Source of the DNA: Lineus longissimus
Taxonomy: Eukaryota; Nemertea; Pilidiophora; Heteronemertea; Lineidae
Assembly: GCF_910592395.1 (NCBI RefSeq)
Contig: NC_088325.1
Location: 15,566,109 to 15,626,108 of the forward strand
Direction of reading: 5' to 3'
DNA length: 60,000 nt
Part shown: one piece after another, positions 43,119-55,400 of the stretch
Layout: each line of letters starts with the position of its first letter
Numbering within the stretch: position 1 is the first letter of the stretch
The notes under the pieces: generated by a model
The model's database searches: none
Seen by the model: the letters and a program-made list of their open reading frames with translations, nothing else
Told to the model about the DNA's origin: nothing
Position numbers and translations under genes: made by a program

Positions 43119-46100
43119 CCAGACTCCATCCAGTCAGATTGTGACTGTCTCAACTCTCTCACCGTGCTGGCTAGACGATGCAGCCAGGCTCCATTCAGTC
43201 TGGTTGTGACTGTCTCAACTCTCTCACCGTGCTGACTAGACAGTGGGGCAGCCAGGCTCCATTCAGTCTGGTTGTGACTGTCTCAACTCTCTCACCGTGC
43301 TGACTAGACAGTGGGGCAGCCAGGCTCCATTCAGTCTGGTTGTGACTGTCTCAACTCTCTCACCGTGCTGACTAGACAGTGGGGCAGCCAGGCTCCATTC
43401 AGTCTGGTTGTGACTGTCTCAACTCTCTCACCCCGCTGACAAGACAGTGGGGCAGCCAGGCTCCATTCAGTCTGGTTGTGACCATCTCAACTCTCTCAAC
43501 CCGCTGACAAGACAGTGGGGCAGCCAGGCTCCATTCAGTCTGGTTGTGACCATCTCAACTCTCTCACCATGCTGACTAGACGATGGGGCAGCCAGACTCC
43601 ATTCAGTCTGGTTGTGACCATCTCAACTCTCTCGCCATGCTGACTAGACGATGGGGCAGCCAGACTCCATTCAGTCTGGTTGTGACTGTCTCAACTCTCT
43701 CACCGTGCTGACAAGACGATGGGGCAGCGAGGCTCCATTCAGTCAGGTTGTGACTGTCTCAACTCTCTCACCGTGCTGACAAGACGATGGGGCAGCCAGA
43801 CTCCATTCAGTCTGGTTGTGACTGTCTCAACTCTCTCACCCCGCTGACAAGACAGTGGGGCAGCCAGGCTCCATTCAGTCTGGTTGTGACTGTCTCAACT
43901 CTCTCACCCCGCTGACAAGACAGTGGGGCAGCCAGGCTCCATTCAGTCTGGTTGTGACTGTCTCAACTCTCTCACCGTGCTGACAAGACAGTGGGGCAGC
44001 CAGACTCCATTCAGTCTGGTTGTGTGTCTCAACTCTCTCACCGTGCTGACAAGACAGTGGGGCAGCCAGGCTCCATTCAGTCTGGTTGTGACTGTCTCAA
44101 CTCTCTCGCCGTGCTGACAAGACGGTGGGGCAGCCAGGCTCCATTCAGTCTGGTTGTGACTGTCTCAACTCTCTCAACCCGCTGACAAGACAGTGGGGCA
44201 GCCAGGCTCCATTCAGTCTGGTTGTGACTGTCTCAACTCTCTCACCGTGCTGACAAGACAGTGGGGCAGCCAGACTCCATTCAGTCTGGTTGTGTGTCTC
44301 AACTCTCTCACCGTGCTGACAAGACAGTGGGGCAGCCAGGCTCCATTCAGTCTGGTTGTGACTGTCTCAACTCTCTCACCGTGCTGACAAGACAGTGGGG
44401 CAGCCAGGCTCCATTCAGTCTGGTTGTGACTGTCTCAACTCTCTCACCGTGCTGACAAGACAGTGGAGCAGCCAGGCTCCATTCAGTCTGGTTGTGACTG
44501 TCTCAACTCTCTCGCCGTGCTGACAAGACAGTGGGGCAGCCAGGCTCCATTCAGTCTGGTTGTGACTGTCTCAACTCTCTCACCGTGCTGGCTAGACAGT
44601 GGGGCAGCCAGGCTCCATTCAGTCTGGTTGTGACTGTCTCAACTCTCTCAACCCGCTGACAAGACAGTGGGGCAGCCAGGCTCCATTCAGTCTGGTTGTG
44701 ACTGTCTCAACTCTCTCAACCCGCTGACAAGACAGTGGGGCAGCCAGGCTCCATTCAGTCTGGTTGTGACTGTCTCAACTCTCTCAACCCGCTGACAAGA
44801 CAGTGGGGCAGCCAGGCTCCATTCAGTCTGGTTGTGACTGTCTCAACTCTCTCACCCCGCTGACAAGACAGTGGGGCAGCCAGGCTCCATTCAGTCTGGT
44901 TGTGACTGTCTCAACTCTCTCAACGCGCTGACAAGACAGTGGGGCAGCCAGGCTCCATTCAGTCTGGTTGTGACTGTCTCAACTCTCTCAACCCGCTGAC
45001 AAGACAGTGGGGCAGCCAGGCTCCATTCAGTCTGGTTGTGACCATCTCAACTCTCTCAACCCGCTGACAAGACAGTGGGGCAGCGAGGCTCCATTCAGTC
45101 TGGTTGTGACTGTCTCAACTCTCTCACCGTGCTGACAAGACAGTGGGGCAGCCAGGCTCCATTCAGTCTGGTTGTGACTGTCTCAACTCTCTCACCCCGC
45201 TGACAAGACAGTGGGGCAGCCAGGCTCCATTCAGTCTGGTTGTGACTGTCTCAACTCTCTCACCGTGCTGACAAGACAGTGGGGCAGCCAGGCTCCATTC
45301 AGTCTGGTTGTGACTGTCTCAACTCTCTCACCGTGCTGACAAGACGATGGGGCAGCCAGGCTCCATTCAGTCTGGTTGTGACTGTCTCAACTCTCTCACC
45401 GTGCTGACAAGACAGTGGGGCAGCCAGGCTCCATTCAGTCTGGTTGTGACTGTCTCAACTCTCTCACCGTGCTGACAAGACGATGGGGCAGCCAGGCTCC
45501 ATTCAGTCTGGTTGTGACCGTCTCAACTCTCTCAACCCGCTGACAAGACAGTGGGGCAGCCAGGCTCCATTCAGTCTGGTTGTGTGTCTCAACTCTCTCA
45601 CCGTGCTGGCTAGACAGTGGGGCAGCCAGACTCCATTCAGTCTGGTTGTGACTGTCTCAACTCTCTCACCGTGCTGACAAGACGATGGGGCAGCGAGGCT
45701 CCATTCAGTCAGGTTGTGACTGTCTCAACTCTCTCACCCCGCTGACAAGACAGTGGGGCAGCCAGGCTCCATTCAGTCTGGTTGTGACCATCTCAACTCT
45801 CTCAACCCGCTGACAAGACAGTGGGGCAGCCAGGCTCCATTCAGTCTGGTTGTGTGTCTCAACTCTCTCACCGTGCTGGCTAGACAGTGGGGCAGCCAGA
45901 CTCCATTCAGTCTGGTTGTGACTGTCTCAACTCTCTCACCGTGCTGACAAGACGATGGGGCAGCGAGGCTCCATTCAGTCAGGTTGTGACTGTCTCAACT
46001 CTCTCACCCCGCTGACAAGACAGTGGGGCAGCCAGGCTCCATTCAGTCTGGTTGTGACTGTCTCAACTCTCTCACCGTGCTGACAAGACAGTGGGGCAGC

Positions 46101-49100
46101 CAGGCTCCATTCAGTCTGGTTGTGACTGTCTCAACTCTCTCACCGTGCTGACAAGACAGTGGGGCAGCCAGGCTCCATTCAGTCTGGTTGTGACTGTCTC
46201 AACTCTCTCACCGTGCTGACAAGACAGTGGGGCAGCCAGGCTCCATTCAGTCAGGTTGTGACTGTCTCAACTCTCTCAACCCGCTGACAAGACAGTGGGG
46301 CAGCCAGGCTCCATTCAGTCTGGTTGTGACTGTCTCAACTCTCTCACCGTGCTGACAAGACAGTGGGGCAGCCAGACTCCATTCAGTCTGGTTGTGTGTC
46401 TCAACTCTCTCACCGTGCTGACAAGACAGTGGGGCAGCCAGGCTCCATTCAGTCTGGTTGTGACTGTCTCAACTCTCTCGCCGTGCTGACAAGACGATGG
46501 GGCAGCCAGGCTCCATTCAGTCTGGTTGTGACTGTCTCAACTCTCTCAACCCGCTGACAAGACAGTGGGGCAGCCAGGCTCCATTCAGTCTGGTTGTGAC
46601 TGTCTCAACTCTCTCACCGTGCTGACAAGACGATGGGGCAGCGAGGCTCCATTCAGTCTGGTTGTGACTGTCTCAACTCTCTCACCGTGCTGACAAGACA
46701 GTGGGGCAGCCAGGCTCCATTCAGTCTGGTTGTGACTGTCTCAACTCTCTCACCGTGCTGACAAGACGATGGGGCAGCGAGGCTCCATTCAGTCAGGTTG
46801 TGACTGTCTCAACTCTCTCACCGTGCTGACAAGACGATGGGGCAGCCAGACTCCATTCAGTCTGGTTGTGACTGTCTCAACTCTCTCACCCCGCTGACAA
46901 GACAGTGGGGCAGCCAGGCTCCATTCAGTCTGGTTGTGACTGTCTCAACTCTCTCACCCCGCTGACAAGACAGTGGGGCAGCCAGGCTCCATTCAGTCTG
47001 GTTGTGACTGTCTCAACTCTCTCACCGTGCTGACAAGACAGTGGGGCAGCCAGACTCCATTCAGTCTGGTTGTGTGTCTCAACTCTCTCACCGTGCTGAC
47101 AAGACAGTGGGGCAGCCAGGCTCCATTCAGTCTGGTTGTGACTGTCTCAACTCTCTCGCCGTGCTGACAAGACGATGGGGCAGCCAGGCTCCATTCAGTC
47201 TGGTTGTGACTGTCTCAACTCTCTCAACCCGCTGACAAGACAGTGGGGCAGCCAGGCTCCATTCAGTCTGGTTGTGACTGTCTCAACTCTCTCACCGTGC
47301 TGACAAGACAGTGGGGCAGCCAGACTCCATTCAGTCTGGTTGTGTGTCTCAACTCTCTCACCGTGCTGACAAGACAGTGGGGCAGCCAGGCTCCATTCAG
47401 TCTGGTTGTGACTGTCTCAACTCTCTCACCGTGCTGACAAGACAGTGGGGCAGCCAGGCTCCATTCAGTCTGGTTGTGACTGTCTCAACTCTCTCACCGT
47501 GCTGACAAGACAGTGGAGCAGCCAGGCTCCATTCAGTCTGGTTGTGACTGTCTCAACTCTCTCGCCGTGCTGACAAGACAGTGGGGCAGCCAGGCTCCAT
47601 TCAGTCTGGTTGTGACTGTCTCAACTCTCTCACCGTGCTGGCTAGACAGTGGGGCAGCCAGGCTCCATTCAGTCTGGTTGTGACTGTCTCAACTCTCTCA
47701 ACCCGCTGACAAGACAGTGGGGCAGCCAGGCTCCATTCAGTCTGGTTGTGACTGTCTCAACTCTCTCAACCCGCTGACAAGACAGTGGGGCAGCCAGGCT
47801 CCATTCAGTCTGGTTGTGACTGTCTCAACTCTCTCAACCCGCTGACAAGACAGTGGGGCAGCCAGGCTCCATTCAGTCTGGTTGTGACCATCTCAACTCT
47901 CTCAACCCGCTGACAAGACAGTGGGGCAGCGAGGCTCCATTCAGTCTGGTTGTGACTGTCTCAACTCTCTCACCGTGCTGACAAGACAGTGGGGCAGCCA
48001 GGCTCCATTCAGTCTGGTTGTGACTGTCTCAACTCTCTCACCCCGCTGACAAGACAGTGGGGCAGCCAGGCTCCATTCAGTCTGGTTGTGACTGTCTCAA
48101 CTCTCTCACCGTGCTGACAAGACAGTGGGGCAGCCAGGCTCCATTCAGTCTGGTTGTGACTGTCTCAACTCTCTCACCGTGCTGACAAGACAGTGGGGCA
48201 GCCAGGCTCCATTCAGTCTGGTTGTGACTGTCTCAACTCTCTCACCGTGCTGACAAGACGATGGGGCAGCCAGGCTCCATTCAGTCTGGTTGTGACCGTC
48301 TCAACTCTCTCAACCCGCTGACAAGACAGTGGGGCAGCCAGGCTCCATTCAGTCTGGTTGTGTGTCTCAACTCTCTCACCGTGCTGGCTAGACAGTGGGG
48401 CAGCCAGACTCCATTCAGTCTGGTTGTGACTGTCTCAACTCTCTCACCGTGCTGACAAGACGATGGGGCAGCGAGGCTCCATTCAGTCAGGTTGTGACTG
48501 TCTCAACTCTCTCACCCCGCTGACAAGACAGTGGGGCAGCCAGGCTCCATTCAGTCTGGTTGTGACCATCTCAACTCTCTCAACCCGCTGACAAGACAGT
48601 GGGGCAGCCAGGCTCCATTCAGTCTGGTTGTGTGTCTCAACTCTCTCACCGTGCTGGCTAGACAGTGGGGCAGCCAGACTCCATTCAGTCTGGTTGTGAC
48701 TGTCTCAACTCTCTCACCGTGCTGACAAGACGATGGGGCAGCGAGGCTCCATTCAGTCAGGTTGTGACTGTCTCAACTCTCTCACCCCGCTGACAAGACA
48801 GTGGGGCAGCCAGGCTCCATTCAGTCTGGTTGTGACTGTCTCAACTCTCTCACCGTGCTGACAAGACAGTGGGGCAGCCAGACTCCATTCAGTCTGGTTG
48901 TGTGTCTCAACTCTCTCACCGTGCTGACAAGACAGTGGGGCAGCCAGGCTCCATTCAGTCTGGTTGTGACTGTCTCAACTCTCTCGCCGTGCTGACAAGA
49001 CGATGGGGCAGCCAGGCTCCATTCAGTCTGGTTGTGACTGTCTCAACTCTCTCAACCCGCTGACAAGACAGTGGGGCAGCCAGGCTCCATTCAGTCTGGT

Positions 49101-50745
49101 TGTGACTGTCTCAACTCTCTCACCGTGCTGACAAGACGATGGGGCAGCGAGGCTCCATTCAGTCTGGTTGTGACTGTCTCAACTCTCTCACCGTGCTGAC
49201 AAGACAGTGGGGCAGCCAGGCTCCATTCAGTCTGGTTGTGACTGTCTCAACTCTCTCACCGTGCTGACAAGACAGTGGGGCAGCCAGGCTCCATTCAGTC
49301 TGGTTGTGACTGTCTCAACTCTCTCACCGTGCTGACAAGACAGTGGGGCAGCCAGGCTCCATTCAGTCTGGTTGTGACTGTCTCAACTCTCTCACCCCGC
49401 TGACAAGACAGTGGAGCAGCCAGGCTCCATTCAGTCTGGTTGTGACTGTCTCAACTCTCTCGCCGTGCTGACAAGACAGTGGGGCAGCCAGGCTCCATTC
49501 AGTCTGGTTGTGACTGTCTCAACTCTCTCACCGTGCTGGCTAGACAGTGGGGCAGCCAGGCTCCATTCAGTCTGGTTGTGACTGTCTCAACTCTCTCAAC
49601 CCGCTGACAAGACAGTGGGGCAGCCAGGCTCCATTCAGTCTGGTTGTGACTGTCTCAACTCTCTCAACCCGCTGACAAGACAGTGGGGCAGCCAGGCTCC
49701 ATTCAGTCTGGTTGTGACTGTCTCAACTCTCTCAACCCGCTGACAAGACAGTGGGGCAGCCAGGCTCCATTCAGTCTGGTTGTGACCATCTCAACTCTCT
49801 CAACCCGCTGACAAGACAGTGGGGCAGCGAGGCTCCATTCAGTCTGGTTGTGACTGTCTCAACTCTCTCACCGTGCTGACAAGACAGTGGGGCAGCCAGG
49901 CTCCATTCAGTCTGGTTGTGACTGTCTCAACTCTCTCACCCCGCTGACAAGACAGTGGGGCAGCCAGGCTCCATTCAGTCTGGTTGTGACTGTCTCAACT
50001 CTCTCACCGTGCTGACAAGACAGTGGGGCAGCCAGGCTCCATTCAGTCTGGTTGTGACTGTCTCAACTCTCTCACCGTGCTGACAAGACAGTGGGGCAGC
50101 CAGGCTCCATTCAGTCTGGTTGTGACTGTCTCAACTCTCTCACCGTGCTGACAAGACGATGGGGCAGCCAGGCTCCATTCAGTCTGGTTGTGACCGTCTC
50201 AACTCTCTCACCGTGCTGACAAGACAGTGAGGCAGCCAGGCTCCATTCAGTCAGGTTGTGACTGTCTCAACTCTCTCACCGTGCTGACAAGACAGTGGGG
50301 CAGCGAGGCTCCATTCAGTCTGGTTGTGACTGTCTCAACTCTCTCACCGTGCTGACAAGACAGTGGGGCAGCCAGGCTCCATTCAGTCTGGTTGTGACTG
50401 TCTTAACTCTCTCAACCCGCTGACAAGACAGTGGGGCAGCCAGGCTCCATTCAGTCAGGTTGTGACTGTCTCAACTCTCTCACCCCGCTGACAAGACGAT
50501 GGGGCAGCCAGGCTCCATTCAGTCAGGTTGTGACTGTCTCAACTCTCTCACCCCGCTGACAAGACAGTGGGGCAGCCAGGCTCCATTCAGTCAGGTTGTG
50601 ACTGTCTCAACTCTCTCACCGTGCTGGCTAGACGATGCAGCAAGGCTCCATTCAGTCTGGTTGTGACTGTCTCAACTCTCTCACCGTGCTGGCGAGACGA
50701 TGCAGCAAGGCTCCATTTGGCTTAGTTGTGACTGTCGGCTATGCA
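43119..50745. repeat. 68-bp minisatellite, about 112 units, with higher-order repeats
   Basis: Unit: CCAGGCTCCATTCAGTCTGG, TTGTGACTGTCTCAACTCTC, TCACCGTGCTGACAAGACAG, TGGGGCAG. Variants include a 66-bp form lacking AC in GTGACTGTC, CAACCCGC or CACCCCGC for CACCGTGC, GGCTAGACAG, GACGATGGGG, GCGAGGCT and CAGTCAGG. Ordering of variants repeats: a four-unit (270 bp) local period, and kilobase blocks (marker GTGGAGCAG at 44463, 47513, 49411; marker GTGACCGTC starting at about 45514, 48292, 50190). The end units are the most diverged and share GACGATGCAGC at both edges. Units are not a multiple of three and stops recur, so it does not encode protein. It separates two convergent genes. Confidence 0.97.
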
Positions 50746-51440
50746 ATGATCAGGTGTGACAAGGATCGAGTCTCTCACTCACAGCCTGACGGATGCTGTG
50801 TCACTCAATACAGCATTTCTTGACAGACAGTATGGTAGAGACCACCAGCCCAGATGGGGTTAATATCACCAGAAAAGTGACATACTCTCCCAAACGATGA
50901 AAATTCCTAAAAAAAAAATATTCCCACGCTCCAAGCCGAACGGGCTGCAAGGGTTAATAAACAACCTTGTACCCAGGATTGAAGAATTTAAATTGCAGGT
51001 GTAATGTATGAAGAAATTTTAAACTTTTTCCTGGGAACAAGGTTTCCATTAACCCTCTCATCCCGTTTGGCTCGGACCGTGGGAATATTTTTTTTTCGCA
51101 AATTTTTTGCCTTATGAAAAGGATGTACCTTTTTTCTCTCAAAATTAACCCCCTCTGTGTGGAATCATTGCCTATCAATTGTGCTTTAAAGGTATGTTCC
51201 TTTTTCACATCTTTGTAGCACAGTAGCAAATGGAGGAAGAATGTCCTGGTTCTAAGGAGGAGAGGTCAACCTGTGGAGGTCAAGCAGTGAAGAGACATGA
51301 TCAAACTCTGTGAACCTTGGAAGAAGACTCAGTCGACCACCACCACAGGGTTGCATCGGTACACGGACGTAGCTCGAGTCTGACAAGGCCAACATGGAGA
51401 TGACACAAACACAACAATAGTCATATAATGAACAAATAAT
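50746..51440. other. Spacer right of the satellite with an inverted repeat
   Basis: No gene seen. The notable element is the pair of inverted arms at 50908-50958 and 51048-51096. The rest is AT-rich. Confidence 0.5.
50908..51096. repeat. Inverted repeat, about 50-bp arms
   Basis: The left arm reads poly-A, TATTCCCACGCTCCAAGCCG, AACGGGCTGCAAGGGTTAAT; the reverse complement of the right arm reads poly-A, TATTCCCACGGTCCGAGCCA, AACGGGATGAGAGGGTTAAT. Arms match at more than 80% by eye across a loop of about 90 bases. The TTAACCCT ends point toward the loop. It resembles paired ends of a TTAA-targeting (piggyBac-type) MITE, but the orientation is odd for a single insertion. Confidence 0.7.
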
Positions 51441-51442
51441 CA

Positions 51443-51448
51443 TTTATT
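51443..51448 (-). terminator. Polyadenylation signal AATAAA, minus strand (CFAP44)
   Basis: TTTATT on the plus strand gives AATAAA on the minus strand about 820 bases after the CFAP44 stop. The 3' UTR would be 51440-52269. Chosen as the first canonical signal downstream that I noticed; not verified. Confidence 0.4.
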
Positions 51449-52269
51449 GATAATTTAATTACAAACCACGATTATGATGTCGTGATGATCACATTCACAT
51501 GTATCACAGTGGGGTAAGAATCGACCGAGAACTTGCAAAGTTAAAACCATAGAAAATCGTGATAGAAGAAGCATGGCTTCAGAGGGTCAAATAATTACAT
51601 ATGGACGGATTAGGCATCTTAACAGCTTAAAATAACGTAATGATCAATCTGGAATAGAATTGAATTGAATTTGTATTGGACGGAATGATAATGATTAAGA
51701 TTGGCCAGACGGTTCCTACTCCGGTCGGCATCATCAGGTGGAATGATTATGAATGTCTTGATGAGGCAGATGTCATCTCTGGAGCAACACTGCCGACTTC
51801 AAAACAAACTATCCATCTTTCCACTGTTCAGCAGTCTAACGATGCCATTCAAGGACGGTGTTTGATACAGCGACAAGTTGACATCAGTCTGACTGACCAG
51901 ATGATTATGAACAGAAACATGCTGTCTACAGCCTGTGACGAGCCTCAGTGAATAATAAACTTGTGATTGGCTCGCAAGTTGAATAAAGCAAGTTTTGAGT
52001 ATGATTGGAGGAAAATTTTGAAGCAAGAGAGATGGATCTAGACTCTCTTGGGTAGACAGCCAGAAATGCATTGGCCATTTTAAACTAGACCAACATATTG
52101 AGATGGTAGTTAATGGGTTCTTGAGCACAATAGCTGAATGAGGTGAGTTTCAAAGTCTGTCCCTCTTGTTTCAAAATGACACCAGAATATAGTTTGTACA
52201 AGTCCCAGCACAACACTGTTCCAGGCTTGAAATAACAGTTCCAAAATGTTTTTGAACGTCGCGTCCCGT
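51449..52269 (-). other. Probable 3' UTR of CFAP44
   Basis: No convincing coding frame. The 109-codon minus frame at 51799-52128 is unlike the gene upstream and is not linked to it by phase or splice sites. Confidence 0.5.
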
Positions 52270-52461
52270 TTACTGCGTCATTTGCCTCTGTGCTCCGGGC
52301 AATGGCGGCTGTGCCGGTGGTAGGATGTGTCCTCCTTTATGGGAGAGCAGCGTGATCTCGTCCTTGAGGGCCTCAATCTCCTGGGCCTGCAGCTGGACGA
52401 GTTGGATGAGCCGCTGTCTCTCGTGGATGTCCGCTTTACGGCTGCCGCTGAATTCAGTGCC
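52270..52461 (-). CDS. CFAP44 terminal exon
   Basis: Minus-strand acceptor CACTCTTCCAG, stop TAA (52270-52272). Encodes 63 residues: GTEFSGSRKADIHERQRLIQ, LVQLQAQEIEALKDEITLLS, HKGGHILPPAQPPLP then GAQRQMTQ. The final coiled coil followed by a KGGH.LPP tail is the most recognisable part of the protein. The hydrophobic N-terminal end of the longer open frame here is intron. Confidence 0.9.
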   Translation of the reverse strand, partial: GTEFSGSRKADIHERQRLIQLVQLQAQEIEALKDEITLLSHKGGHILPPAQPPLPGAQRQMTQ

Positions 52462-55400
52462 CTGGAAGAGTGACAAAGACGATAAGAATAGGTATGCTGC
52501 CAGGATGGTGATCTTTACAAAGTTTTTTATCAAGCGAGACAAACTTTAGTTCATGTGAACAGATGTTCAGTGATGCATTTCAAACTCACCAGATTTTTCT
52601 GTCTCGAGTCCAGTTCCCCTTCATAATCTTTCTTCTCCCCGAGCAGCATGTTCAGTTGTTCTAAACGATTTGTGTTTTCACGAATCAGGTCCGTGATTCT
52701 GTCCTTTCGTCGTTCAATCTTCTCCTGCAAATGGAAGACACAGATTAAGACAACTTTCTTAGACCACTTGACATCCTAAGCCAAGTTCCATCACACAATG
52801 ACTGAATGGTCGACAAAGGTTAACATGTCAGTGTGCCTTTAAGATGTGTGAGGCAGTTTGCTGGAGACTATTTCAATGTGAATCACCAGTGGAGTCCATA
52901 GGAGTCTCCGACCAGGCAGTCCTAGAGCAGCACTCGCTTTGATGGAGGCTGCATCACAAGATTGTCAACAACCTTTATAGATTAGACGAGGCTCACAGGT
53001 ACAGGTAGTTAATGGATGCTCACCTCCCAGAGTACCATCTCAGCGGCACATTCTGTCTCGCTCTGACGCAGCTTCTCTTTCAACTCTTCCAGCTGTCGAT
53101 TGACCGTCACCGTCTCGAGCTTCTCAAGGTCGACGATGCGGCCAAACTTGAGCAGCATCATCTGGTTACACTGCTCCTCCATCTCGCCGATACGCTTCTC
53201 AAAGAGTTTGCGATCTTTTATGAGCTGGACGTGTTTCTTCTTTGCCTCTCTGGAAAGTGGGAGATAAAGGAGGAATCAGTTCTCTGAGGATCATCAAGGC
53301 CTAAAGTTTTGTACCAGTGGCTGGTTCCAAAGAAAGGGACTACTCTCAGAAAAGACTTTGACTCGTGCGCTTTGATCGTAGCTTGAAGGTGCCAACCCGG
53401 TAATGTTTCCCCAAGAAAGACGTTAGTTACAAAACAGGACATACTTTTGTTGTTTCTTCTGCAGATTTTTCTCGTGTTCCAATTCTTTGATTCGTCGCTG
53501 AAGATGTACGACGCCCGGCGCCTCGAAGACGAGACAGGTGGTGAGGTCCTGTGGCAGCACACCGTTGATGATGTGTTGGATCTGGTGGAGTTTGAGCGTG
53601 ACGACCACATCAAGTTCGTTCAGTTTCTGTTGCTTCTCGAGCTGGAAGGGAAAGAATGGCATTCAGAGAACAAGCCAACAACACCAAACTCATCCATCTC
53701 AGGATGGAGCAGACGATAAATACATCACACATTTCCACCAAAACTAAAGTACAGGTGAGAATCTATGACTGCAACCTCGGCTCTGATGAATGATTGAATA
53801 CTGACCTGGAACGCTTCCAAGTCTCCCTCAGCCGTCCTCAGATTGCTGTCAATGACCTTGGCACGTTTCTGCAAACTCTCCAACTCCTTCTTGAGCGCCT
53901 CGTTAATCTTCTTCTCCTCTGACAACGCCTCCTCGATATCTAAACGTTTCTCGCGCAGCTGGCATGTGTTGTCGTACAGCGACTGTTCACACTGCGGTGG
54001 GCAGACGTCAAGATCGTAGCCACCAGCCTCGCTATCAGATTCCTCATCTTCGTCTGACCAATCAGATTCATCATCGCTCTCTTCGTCGCTTTCATCATCG
54101 GAATCTGTTACCATGGAAACATACATTACACACAATCATTGTAATCCACTGGTATGAGGAGTACGAGGCCACATTAGGTCAACACACCTCCTTGAGGTCT
54201 GAAGTAGAGGACCAAGGCTCACCTTTGTCCAGCTGATCATGTTAGTAAGCTTTGCTCAGTCCTCAAACAAAGGTATTAATGGACTCAACAGAGTGTGTAG
54301 TTTGCCTTTGTGCAGATCAGTCCAGGTAGTGTTGGAATGCCCAATCATAGCCAAGTTATGGACTCAGTCTATGATGAATACAGCATTATGTCACAAGTTT
54401 TGAGTAATTACTATGTTTTCAAAACACAATGACCCCTGGTTAGTGTGCTGATCTGTGAATAGCTAAATGAGGGATTACACAAACCAGTGGAGCTGAGCCA
54501 TTGTTTTCAAGGGAAAGATTAAGTACTGTTTATTATTGTCCTCATGCATGAGAAATCAACCCACCTTCTCCCTCGGTTGTCTTCTTCTTCGCCCTCTTGA
54601 TTTTCTTCTTAAAAACTTTCGTCAAATATTCGGCGAATTTGTTATTATCTCCAAGCGTCTGCAGGAATGTAGCCGTTAGGTTCTTCTCCAATTCTTGGTA
54701 TTTTTCTATATCTTTTCGCTTCACATCCAACTTCTGCTGGCAGTCAACAACCTGGAAGAGAAATGTCAAGGTCAGGCGGTGTGCGCCAGGAAGATAGATG
54801 AAGATCTTCTCAGACCACAACTCAGACGATCGGGACGATAACTAGATGATGAAACAGGTGACTATCTACTGCCTACAAACAGGGCATTGCCACCAGGAGG
54901 AGTACCTTCACAGAATAAGCTTATGAGAACCTGCTCAATGTGAATGTGGAATTGAAGACCAGACTCCAGCTCGTGTGATTCACACCTGTTCCCTGATGAA
55001 GAATAGAGAGGAATACTGGCCAAAGGACACCACCCTGACCACAAAGCTCTGGGGCTCTGTGGCTTCAGACCTGCTCCCTAATGAAGAATAGAGAGGAATA
55101 CTGGCCAGAGGACACCACCCTGACCACAAAGCTCTGGGTCTCTGTAGCTTCAGACCTGCTCCCTAATGAAGAATAGAGAGGAATACTGGCCAGAGGACAC
55201 CACCCTGACCACAAAGCTCTGGGGCTCTGTGGCTTCAGACCTGCTCCCTAATGAAGAATAGAGAGGAATACTGGCCAGAGGACACCACCCTGACCACAAA
55301 GCTCTGGGGCTCTGTGGCTTCAGACCTGCTCCCTAATGAAGAATAGAGAGGAATACTGGCCAGAGGACACCACCCTGACCACAAAGCTCTGGGGCTCTGG

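Noticed and set aside
43923-49063. Repeated 64-codon frames in the satellite
   Set aside because: Units of 68 or 66 bases shift the frame and stops recur in each cycle; the frames are a by-product of the repeat.
43119-50745. CRISPR-like look of regular repeats
   Set aside because: There are no unique spacers; the whole unit repeats, and the genome is animal.
51676-52128. 91- and 109-codon frames near the CFAP44 3' end
   Set aside because: Opposed frames without homology in what is probably 3' UTR.
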